Below are positions 22,226 through 34,200 of a stretch of DNA of 64,000 nt, in pieces. The position numbers were made by a program, and so were the translations under genes. The stretch is from Helicoverpa zea (Eukaryota > Arthropoda > Insecta > Lepidoptera > Noctuidae): NCBI RefSeq assembly GCF_022581195.2, contig NC_061474.1:558001-622000 (forward strand), read 5' to 3'. Each line of letters starts with the position of its first letter. Position 1 is the stretch's first letter. The notes below the pieces were generated by a model. It did no database searches. It was not told where the DNA came from and saw nothing but the letters and a program-made list of their open reading frames with translations.

Positions 22226-25200
22226 CTGAAAATGAACGTTATTGTCAAATGGACTACAGGCTCTATCCTACATACTCAGAGACCTGAATTGATAACTTAA
22301 GTCTCTCCTTAGTTTAGGATAGTCAAAGAAAACCTTCACCAAGGAATGACTTCACTTTCGCGGACAGAACGAGATTAAACGTCATCGTTCCAAATTTTGA
22401 TATGGCTCAACGAAATATGACGTCCAAATAACTTGACTTTACAACAGAACGTTCATTTCTGATGAACGTTCAAGTTAAATTCCTATTGAATGTATCTTGT
22501 GTCACAACATGTAAAGTACCCGAAGCTGTACTGTCACGTAGAGTAAGTTTTAAACTATTTCAAATAAGTTCCGATGACAGTGGGCGGTAACGGTACTCAC
22601 GCACGCACAACGCGCAACGTGTTACACACGTCCCGCGCGCATGCCGCGCTCGGTTGTGTCTCGATGTCTTGGGACGATACGCTACGATGGGACGCTACGT
22701 ACATACACGTCGTATAATTTGTATGGACATTTACTGTGTCATTTTGGTAAACAATCTCAAGTTGTAGCGTCCGCGAACGTGTTAAGTAACCATTAAATGT
22801 CTCGTGAGTACGGGGAATAGAGCTTATAGTCCATTTGAATAGTCACTTAGCTAAAGGTAAATAATTTTGATACAACTTTCTACTCAAATAATAATAATAC
22901 CTATAGCCAAACCGTCATCTTGGATGTCCGCCATATTGGATTCAAGTCCCGTGACGTGTCAATTTTTTTTCATATTCCTGACAGCAAATCCTTTCATTAA
23001 TTAATACCTATATCGTGGGGGTGGGTTTCAAATAGCCAGTCCGCCATTTTGGGGAGGCCGCACTATTGGATTTATAATGACGTTCCTTAACTAGTTATGT
23101 ATTTTCATCAGAAATCTGAGCGTGTGCAAAATTTCATTCTAATCGAAGAGCGAAAAGTGGGTCAAATTAAGATTCTAAGATTTTTTTAAATACGTAGTTA
23201 GTTGCAAGTGATGCTAATAAAAGCGTGTTGAAATAAATAGTTGTCGATATGGTGGTGCCTTTTGACACTAGTGCTTGTTAGGTAATTCAACTTGCAAGTC
23301 ATACGATAAGATGAGGACTGCTATGACTTTTTTCTTTTCAAAACTTTCCTATCGCCATCTATTTTTATGTAGTTTGTGCTATAGTAAAAAAAAAAGAAAA
23401 ATTCAAAATAAAACAAAAGGATAAAATAATTACACATTTATTTTTAATTCTATTTTTAAGAATTAAGTAACGATTGTTCTCAATATCATTATAAACCTTG
23501 TACTGGACGGAGTTATTATGCTATTCACAATAAATAACTATACAAAATTATGCCAACAGTATTCTCAACCATTCCTAGTTTAAAAGTATTTAAAATAGAA
23601 TTAAAATATTATTTTCACATAACAAACATAATATTTGATAAATAAAAAAATACAAACAAAACATAATTCATTGGATTTTCCTACTAAGATTCATCTAAAA
23701 CTTAAAGGTAAAATAATACAGAAGTAAGGCTTGCGTATAACGTAAAAAAATAAAATTGTGAAAACATGTAAAGCGTGCAAAATTTGAGTAAGCAAAAGAA
23801 AACATAGGTCTGTCTGCAGGGTATTAAAAAAGAACAAATTCTAAAGCGTTTTTAAAACGTGCACGGTAGAGTGCAGCCAAGTTCGGAAAATGATTCCCCT
23901 ATTTTGGCTGCTTCGTAGAAACTCGAGACTAGTAACTCAGTTGAACTTTATCCCTTCATACTGTCAATATCACAGTCAAGTTTAAGTTTATTTTAATTTT
24001 ATTTTCCCACGTAATACGCAAATGGTTTCAATCTCTCTTTAGAAATGTTGTGTATAGCGAATATAGAATTCATGAAGCTAGGATGTCCCTTCCACGCAAT
24101 CGCAGGCTGCCGACGCGGACTAAAAATAAACTAAATGTTATATAAATCGATTTTTCTAACTACTTTTTGTTACAAATAAAAATCTGCAACTATTTTTTTT
24201 TTGTTCTAGGCTAGAGTTTAAGTACCTTTGCGAATTGGTGTCAGAAATAACATCATTTTTAGAATATTGGAAATACGAGTGCAGTGAAAGATAAAAGGAT
24301 AGATAACGATGCTATTTTTAACACCTATTCCACATGTTTTATTACCGTCTTACAATTTAGTTGGTATTTGTGGTAACTGAACAAAAGCAGTTTTCCAGCT
24401 TTGTAAAAAATCGCCATTATTAAAACGCTGACTTCACTATTTTTTTTTTTACGAATTATCGTCAATTGTGTCACGATATTTTACAAAGTGAAAACTAGCC
24501 AAAGTCATAAAGCCTTAATTTTCCGACAAAAAGCAGCCACATTAAGTACATACAAATTAATACATGTCTACTTAAACTAGCTACTTAGGTCTACTTTACA
24601 AAGCATTTTACAGGTTCAAAAGATTTTGCCTTTCTTTGTCAAACGAACTTTGTCGAACGAAATTACTATTTATCAGGGGAAAAATCACTCGTGTTATTTC
24701 TTGTATTAATACTTTCTAATCCTCCATTTTTCCCCCTGACGAATCCCTACAGTTACGCCGAGTTTCACTGGTTACCAATAAAGTGTCACTTATTTATCTG
24801 ATAGTTAATGCCAGATAAAGATTTCTAATTTCTACCAGATATTAGAGACCTTTGAAACTAAAAAGATCCCGACGAATTGAGTACCTTCTTCTTTTTGGGA
24901 AGTCGGTTAAAAAGTTATAGATTGTTTATCTGTCGGTCAAGTTCCTGACAGACTATCAGAGACTATCAGTGACCTGTAAAACTGGGCAATAAACTAAGGC
25001 CATGCAGTAATTCCTTACGTGGAGAACTCCCGCAGCTTGTCGACGACGGCTCGCCTGTTCTTGGAGATCCAGTTGATGTTCACCTGCGCCTTCTCGATGG
25101 CTTGTTCCACGCTCAGCTTAGACTCCGCGAGGTACTTGGCGTTCTTATCGCGCCATGACAGGAACTGTAAATATAAGGTTATTGCAATATTTTACATGTT

Positions 25201-28200
25201 GTTCATTAGATAAAGAAAAAGGTAGTTATTAGGTATTAAATAATCAAAATCTGCTATCCAAAGTGATGTCACTTAGTGTTTGTGTCCACAGAATTTTTTA
25301 GTTTTTCTGTCTTGAAATGCTGATAAGTAGAAAGGGTAAATAAAAAAAGCTACAATAGAAAAAACTTACGTTATCGAGTTCAGACTGCGTCGTGAACTGA
25401 TCCAAAAGAATCTTAATGATGTGTCCTATGCGGCGAGCTTGACCTTTGAAACTGTGGAAAACCAAATTATTATTAGAATGAGTAGAAAACGACAAGCATA
25501 GTCGAATTACTAAACAGTATTTATAATCTATACTCCATTTAAAATAACATTAGAAATTTAAGTAAACCTTTTTTACTGTTTGTTCAACCGATTTTGACTT
25601 CTATTGCGTTAGTAGTATGATTAATGGCGGCTGCAGTAAATACTTGGTATTGTAACCACTATTTTGCTTTCAATTCCGTTCTTTTGTCAACGGAATAGAA
25701 GTCAAAATCGGTTGAACAAACAGTAAAAAAGGTTTACTTAAATTTCTAATGTTATTTTAAATGGAGTATAGTTTGGCAGATTTTTTGATTTTCCAGGATA
25801 AGAAGACTTGGAAGTAAATCTAGATGTACCAGTAGTTTCTTATGAGTAAACTTACGCATTATAAATATCGTCAATCCTCTCGTACACGAAGTCCTTAGCT
25901 ACATAGTATCCTACTGGCGAGCGGATGATGTTCGCGATGACGGCACCCGCGTCCTGGCGACGTACTTCTGAACCTTCTGTTATGGTCCACTCTAGGTATC
26001 TGGAGAGAATACATGCTGTTAAAAACCCAGTTTGTGCTGGATGCAAATATATTGAAAGAGTACAACGTCATGCGGTCCCACTTTGTTAGAACTTAGGGAG
26101 GGAACATAGAAGTCTTCAGTTTCTCTTTTTTGTACTAAATCCTTATTAATGTGAATGCGAAATAGGTTCTGCCATTTTGATGGCAATCGTCAGAAATAAT
26201 CCAGTTGTGTCAACGACAAAGACCGTCAGGCGAATTTGAGGACTTTTTGGATCACAAAAAGGGCATTATACAAATAGAAGACTTAAGCTAGACTGTGACA
26301 CCCAAAAGTAGACCGGTAAACAACGCATAAGGCGACAAATTCCTTATAAAACATGGTGTGAAAGAAGTATTCAAATACACAATGCATAAGCAGCAAATAA
26401 ATACATACTGCGCCAGTATCCATATCTCCCTGGTGCAGGTGAGCGCCTGCAGCAGCGCGTCGCGCGCGGCGGCGACGTTGGCGCGCTGCTCCCGCGCCAG
26501 CGCGAAGCGCCACGCCAGCACCGACCCGCGCCCCACGCCCACGCAGTACACCGTGCGCCGCAGGTCCAGCGGGATGCTGCAATAACACAATACAGAATGC
26601 TTTCAAGGAAAAGGTCCCCAAAGAAAGGGACCTTACGCGTCATGTCCCTACATAATTACGAAACTCGAGTGACATATTATGTTATACGCGACATAACAAA
26701 ATTAGCTCTGCCGAGAATCCTTACAACTCTGTATAAGATGATGCTAAAAAGTAAAAATATTTACAGAACTTCGCAATAAACCAGCATTAGACTTAAAAAC
26801 AATCCGATTGATTATCAGCAAAAAAAAATAAAAAGTTAAGAACTTTTCCCTACTCTACCGTGCTCCCCTATTCCCCAATACACAGTGACACAAAGTGTAC
26901 TCACGGGTTGTTCTCATCAGGGTTCTCAGTGTCCATCCACTGCTGGAACAGCTGCATGGCGTTCTCCTCGCAGCCGGGCACCTTCATACGGCATGCCCAC
27001 GCGCTTGTTGTTACCTGGGTAAAATGTTTGGATTTAATTTTAATATTTGAAAACCCGCAGAATATAGCACGCTAAAGAATACCTATAACTTAATTTCCTG
27101 TGAAGAGGAGGTAAAAAAGAAAAAATACATAATAGTTAGACGATTTTTTTGTTACTGTAAAATAACTTCTTTTTACGGCTTCTTAAAAGGACTCAAAAAT
27201 TTTACATGAATGAAAAGCTTTATTTTACACAGCAGAAATCTCTTTGCACTTGGCTGTGGACACTACCGTGCCCCCATTTCCACAAAACTAAATATGGGAC
27301 ACTAGTGCCCATTTTCACCAACAATCTCTTAACGTTTCCGTAACTAAGTGTCACTTAGAATAAGGGCTCCCACAATAATAAAGGTGATAAGGAACACTTT
27401 AACTTTGGTGAAAACGAAATTCGTATTAAGTGTTCCCTAAATGCTCTTAGGGGATACCTAAATTTAGGTATTTGTTGGTGAAAATGGGCATAGGTATTTA
27501 TTAGCTCGTTTATGGGTGCTTACACAACTGATAACCTACATGTAGCTACATACATACATATTAAATAACACATAGACCACCACGAAATAAGGTCCATTTT
27601 GCAGCCACACTTTTTTTAAACAAGTGTTCGACACATGTTTAAGTGTTTCTAGTCTTCAACTGACCTGCATCTTAACACTGTTCAAATCTTTAGCATTAAG
27701 AATCTTCTTGGCTGCCATTCCTCCGGCCCTCTCGTACGTCTCTCCGATCAGTTTCCGCACGAACTTCTGGAAGGCGCCGTAGTCCGGCGTGCGTTTCAGA
27801 ACGTTCTCGATCTTGGCGAGGGCCTTGAGACCCGTGGAGAGAGGTAGGTATTCCTTTTCGCGTTGAAGGTAACTGGCGAGGCTGGGGGGAGAATATTTGG
27901 TGTAAATATGGTGATGGTTAAATTGTAGGTGTTGCTGAAAATCCTATCGACCAAGCGATGGGGAGGAATTTTGAGAAGCTCTTAATTTAAGTTTTTTGCA
28001 ATTTTGTAAATAGTTTATTTACACTTTCTATTTAGTCATTTTCTTTTTTTTACTCTTATAGCAAACATGGACCCTTGACCCTGGTAAGGCACAGCAATTT
28101 TTTTCTACCAGACCACGGGACAATCCGAGTCCCGGATTTTTGTAAGGCGAATGTGGGGCCGAAGCCAACACGCTGAAGCCCTTTTGAGACAACTTTAATT

Positions 28201-31200
28201 AAATGGTGACACAAATATTATTAAAAGCTAATTTATTTATTTATTTATTTATTTAATGGTTCACCTACAATTGTTACATCAATACATTGTTAAGTACAGT
28301 GCACAAAATTACGACTAGATGTACAATATTAATCGGTAAACACTACATGCTATACGATATATCTATGAACAAATAAAAACAACACAGGGAAAAATAAAAC
28401 ATATTGCAAACAATTTTGTGTACAAATAATTAGAAAAATATTAAGATAATAAAGGTGACAAGTGGTACTATAGTTCGGCCATTCAGAGAATGCGTTCCTG
28501 ACACGTCGCGATTGAACTGACGACGTAACTTTGCAATGGCGTTGCAGTTACGATAAAAATATTTTTGCTGGTTGTTTACCGTTTTAACAATTGAGGAGCA
28601 TTAAAACAACATTATTATATCAATAATCAATGAATGTAGTTACGTCGTCAGTTCAATCGCGACGTGTCAGGAACGCATTCTCTGAATGGCCGAACTATAG
28701 GGCAGTTTATGTTAAGTGATTGTTTGAACCAGCTGGCGCTTGAAATGTTGAAAAGAGGAGACAAAAATAATCAACTTCGCTAAACTTGTTATGCAATCGA
28801 CTAAGCCTAGGAATTGGTGAGTTACGACCCAAAACAGTTCTACGAAACGGTGGGTGAAGGAGACTATAGTTCGGCCATTCAGAGAATGCGTTCCTGACAC
28901 GTCGCGATTGAACTGACGACGTAACTTTGCAATGGCGTTGCAGTTACGATAAAAATATTTTTGCTGGTTGTTTACCGTTTTAACAATTGAGGAGCATTAA
29001 AACAACATTATTATATCAATAATCAATGAATGTTATAATTTTGTGCCAAACTGAGTGTCAAATAACTTGGTAAACAATATTTTTCTAAATCTATACTGCG
29101 CTATTACAAGGTTATGTCAGCGGTTTATATTTTGTAGTGCTGTGCTAAAAATAACAGGCAAGTATCGTAATCTGTTCTTATACAGTTATAATATAAAATA
29201 ATACGTTTTGATTTTCTTTTTAAGAATTGGAAAATAATGGACTATAAGACTTAATTATAACTTTTATGAAAAATAAAAATAAAACTATGACCAAACCGCA
29301 TTTTTATACTTAGATTAAAAATGGTAACCCCAAATGGCGTTATGGGCCGCCATTTTGTGACGCTAAAACAGTCGTCCGTTGTCGTTTCGTGCGCATAGAC
29401 CACGTTTTTCAAGTGTTTTCGATCTGTTTTTATTTGATTACCCGGCTTTTGTTAGACCGAGATATCAGGATTGATTCTGTTATTGATAATAATATAATTA
29501 TACATGTAGGCGAAGATGATGATGAAGACACCACCTCCTCAAGCAAATCGGAGTCTGATTAATATTCTGTTCGCACATTCAATTCAATGTACTTGTAACA
29601 AAGAATAAATAAAACAATTTTATTATATGAATATTACCTTTTTTTGGTTTCCACTTAAATAACTAAAATATAAAACAAATGATTCCGCCAATTTAAAACG
29701 AAAATAATCTTAAAATAATGCGGCGGTTCATTTTGAAGGAACGGTAACGAACTCAGTGTTATGTTGTGCCCATCACTAGTCGTGACTAACTGATAGGTGT
29801 CAGGAACGCATTCTCTGAACGGCCGAAGTATAATAGGATTTCTAGGATAATTATGGGGAATTTTGAAGCTTAATTTACTTAATATTTTTGGAGAATCAAT
29901 TTTATTATGTAAAACTTTATATAAAAACAATAAATCAATAATGTCTCTTCGTTTTTCGAGAGATTTCATATTAAATGTACTCAGACGTTTTGTGTAGCTC
30001 GGGATTTTCCGTTTTGCAGTAGAGTAAGCCAAGTGATTTAGGAAACGCTTCTGAATTCGTTCAATCCTTAGGTTGTGCGTTGAATAATGAGATCGCCAAG
30101 CAACAACACAATATTCAAGCATACTACGGACTAGGCAATTATAAAGTTATATCTTAGTTTCTGGCTTACGAAAAGGTTTTGCGTTGCGAATTATAAATCC
30201 AAGAGTCTTTGATGCCTTTTTTATTACATTGTCTATGTGCCGGATAAATGTTAACTTTGTATCAAGAAGGACACCAAGATCTTTTACTACATCGGTTTTG
30301 CACAGACATAACCCATCCATTTTATAGTTCATTTTAATGGGGTTCTGCTTTCGTGTGAATGTGATTTCGGAACATTTTTTAATATTGAGTTCCATATTAT
30401 TGTTGGTGCACCAATCCATAATTTTGCCAATGTCCTCCTGAAGCAGTATTGTATCTGATGGCGAATGTATTACACGGGCTATCTTCAGATCATCAGCAAA
30501 CAAATACGGTTTTGAGTTTACAATACAATACGGAAGGTCATTTATGAATATATTGAAGAGAATAATTAGGTCATCTACATAAATACTAATTAGGTCATCT
30601 ACATAGAATCATTGATGATAACTATAATTTCCACTTACTTGAGCGCAGTATTGTAATCCAGATGGTTGGTCCATGCTAACGCGAATGCATCAGACAGGAG
30701 TTGCACCCTGCCCATGAGCGGCACGTGGCTGTAGTCGGGCGACTTCAGCGCGGCGGTCAGCAGCTGCCAGTTGCGAGGGTCGTAGTTCACGCGGTACGGC
30801 GCTGGGGGAATATGAGCCTTATTTATGTGCTGTTAGGGCTTATTTTTAACTGAGTTCCCCAACATGAGTAGGTGTAATACTGTCATCTGTTATCATATGT
30901 TTTGTGTATTGTCATTTGCATTTCTAATGTAATGTTGGGGTGTACAAGTGTTAACAAAACAAGTACAGCGCAGAAAGTATAGCTGCCTAACAATGAAAGA
31001 ATTATTGACATCGGTTCAGTACTTCCCAAGCCTATTCGATTCAAACAAAGCCTCAAGTATTACCTCTTTATAGACGTACATTAGTATACATATACCCACT
31101 GCCTATGTGAACTCTTCAGAACACTGATACCTGGCCAACTTTATTTTTTACAGGTTTTTGAATTCTCACCCATTACCTACCCAGTGATGAAGTCATCCAC

Positions 31201-34200
31201 ATAGAAACTTACCGATCATATCATAGTTGAAGAGCACCCACTGGTCTCTATCGGAGGCGTGGGTGAACCTCTGCAGGGTTTCGCCCCCCTCGGTGTCGGC
31301 GAGCCACTGCAGCGCGGGGGCTTTGCCCCGGGCCTCGGGCTCGCATAGTACACTGAGCGGCACCCACCAGGATACGCGGGTTGATGATTTGGCGGATAAT
31401 GAGAAGTAACGCCGCTGTTGGAAAAAGATGGGTTTGTATGATAAGAAAATAGTGTCAGTAATTTTGAAGATACGCATCTAGCACAAACGGCTTTATTATG
31501 TAAAAAACCTGCCCATAAGCCATTGTATAATTACTGATGTTAAGCTTAATACAACCCTTCTATCAGTTTTTTTTAAGCAATTGTCGGGAATGACTTTTAT
31601 TGAACGCATAACCTACTGTTGTCCTAAATTAATCAAAAATGTTTCCGACCGTTAGTCCATGCGTTTTAATATGCATCAGACTGTCCTAAAACTGCATTAT
31701 CTCCTGTCTAGCAAAAACCTCACCATCACATTTATCTAACCAGAGAATACATACCTGCTGTACAGTCAGACTCTTATCCTCATAATCCCTGTTGACGGTC
31801 AGTATGGGGTACCCAGTCTGGGTGGTCCAGGTGTCCATGATATCCTTGACGGAGACGTTCCTGGGTAGTACTCCGTACTGCTCGCTGACTGCCGTCAGTT
31901 CGCGCCACAGGTCATCTTGGGCCGCGTTGTTGTAGGAATACTTGCGGAGGTAGCTGAGGGAAAAAGTAAGTCGTCATGAGAATATGGAGTTTATATTAGC
32001 ACAAATGAAATATATCAATTAAAAAAAAAACGTGACAACGTCATAAGAAAGCACTGATGGAATGGTTGGCCGATTGTGCCTCTTTGTCGCTCGTTGCGTG
32101 CTCTCGCTTGCACCTCAAGCGTTAAACGAAACGCCTGTATTTAATAAATAAACCCCTATAATCAAAAGACAACGTAGTCGAGTTTTAGAGAACTTCGGAA
32201 ACAAAAATCTAACAATGGATCATAATAATATGACTAAGTTGATTAAATAGACTCTAAATACTGATCAGGTATTCAAAAATTGCAGAAAATAATAAAAACC
32301 TTTACATAAACAAAAATTCTATCATGGACATATAAACATAAAAGGATGATAAATACCATATTGCCACTTACTTATTAATAGCCTTCCGGAAGATCTCATT
32401 GCCCAGGAACATGGTCATCATGCGGATGAGCGTGGAGCCCTTCCTGTACGAGATCTCGTCGAAGATCTCAGAGATGCGCTTCGGGTCGTCGATGGGGACT
32501 GACACCTGGAAACAGTGGGTTTTGTTATATTTTCGTCCATGTAAAATAGAAGTGTAAGAAACAGCAAATTAATAGAAAGAGGGACATATTAAAAGGCAAC
32601 CGTAAAAGAGTACGAATTACTGAGTAAGACATAGGAGAACGCCAGAAGTCTTGGTAAATAATAATCTATCCTTTTTCCTTTCTCATAATCCGATCGCAAA
32701 TCCATAGAATATAAAATTGAACATGGTACAGGCAGACTGTCAAGACCCTTTTCTTGGTTCTAACTTGTAAATGTGTTACGCAATATTTTTCTAAGTCATT
32801 CATCAATTTTTTCGCTAACGACAGGACTCTTAGGATATCAAAACCCTTGGTGGTAGGGTTTTGTTTTGGGTCCTGTTATACTAACTATAGACCAAAACGG
32901 GTGTACTATGCCAAATCGAATAACAAATAATCGAATATCAATTGATCGACCACTATTAATCGAAATTCTAAATACTCGAACATTCATAATATCGAATGGT
33001 TATTATACTTCGGCCGTTCAGAGAATGCGTTCCTGACACCTATCAGTTAGTCACGACTAGTGCTGGGCACAACATAACACTGAGTTCGTTACCGTTCCTT
33101 CAAAATGAACCGCCGCATTATTTTAAGATTATTTTCGTTTTAAATTGGCGGAATCATTTGTTTTATATTTTAGTTATTTAAGTGGAAACCAAAAAAAGGT
33201 AATATTCATATAATAAAATTGTTTTATTTATTCTTTGTTACAAGTACATTGAATTGAATGTGCGAACAGAATATTAATCAGACTCCGATTTGCTTGAGGA
33301 GGTGGTGTCTTCATCATCATCTTCGCCTACATGTATAATTATATTATTATCAATAACAGAATCAATCCTGATATCTCGGTCTAACAAAAGCCGGGTAATC
33401 AAATAAAAACAGATCGAAAACACTTGAAAAACGTGGTCTATGCGCACGAAACGACAACGGACGACTGTTTTAGCGTCACAAAATGGCGGCCCATAACGCC
33501 ATTTGGGGTTACCATTTTTAATCTAAGTATAAAAATGCGGTTTGGTCATAGTTTTATTTTTATATTTCATAAACGTTATAATTAAGTCTTATAGTCCATT
33601 ATTTTCCAATTCTTAAAAAGAAAATCAAAACGTATTATTTTATATTATAACTGTATAAGAACAGATTACGATACTTGCCTGTTATTTTTAGCACAGCACT
33701 ACAAAATATAAACCGCTGACATAACCTTGTAATAGCGCAGTATAGATTTAGAAAAATATTGTTTACCAAGTTATTTGACACTCAGTTTGGCACAAAATTA
33801 TAACATTCATTGATTATTGATATAATAATGTTGTTTTAATGCTCCTCAATTGTTAAAACGGTAAACAACCAGCAAAAATATTTTTATCGTAACTGCAACG
33901 CCATTGCAAAGTTACGTCGTCAGTTCAATCGCGACGTGTCAGGAACGCATTCTCTGAATGGCCGAACTATAAATCGAACATTCAATACATCGCGCAGTCT
34001 ATACATCGAGTGTTCAAAATATCGAATGTTCGTTTGATCGGGCGTTAAATGCAAAACATATTCATCCTATCGAAAAATCCTTATTTTTTATGAATACAAG
34101 AAAAACTCAAAATTTATGAATAAATCATATTTTAATGTAGTTTTTATTATTATTTAACATTTTTTCTATCGCATTATCATCCCTTTTGCCTCTTTTTTGT

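Larger units (their letters stand above)
28222..30580 (-). mobile_element. CR1-like LINE, 5'-truncated, interrupted twice
   Basis: (AAAT)n tail at 28222-28257 (- strand 3' end), coding remnants at 28707-28866 and 29833-30580. Two related TA-target transposons are inserted: 28471-28697 in the 3' UTR and 28867-29830 in the ORF. Removing the second with one TA gives NPISLLHPPFRRT in frame. It lies in the APN intron between coding exons 11 and 12. Confidence 0.75.
28707..30580 (-). pseudogene. CR1-like reverse transcriptase C-terminal part
   Basis: Begins within the polymerase (FINDLPYCIVNSK, then the catalytic FADD at about 30500) and continues with KDLGVLLDTKLTF, LEYCVVAWRSHYS and RIERIQKRFLNHLAY. 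It ends SNNHLT-stop at 28707 after the transposon. One stop at 30147 breaks the frame. It is a dead copy without endonuclease. Confidence 0.7.

Noticed and set aside
25019..25213. 64-residue + strand frame, and similar + strand frames at 26358-26585, 31227-31409 and 37471-37662
   Set aside because: They are antisense to confirmed APN exons.
32996..33181. 61-residue frame matching the end of the frame at 29655-30122
   Set aside because: Both read the terminal region of the same 964-bp transposon; the similarity is not a protein family. In the second case the transposon replaces the LINE's true C-terminus.
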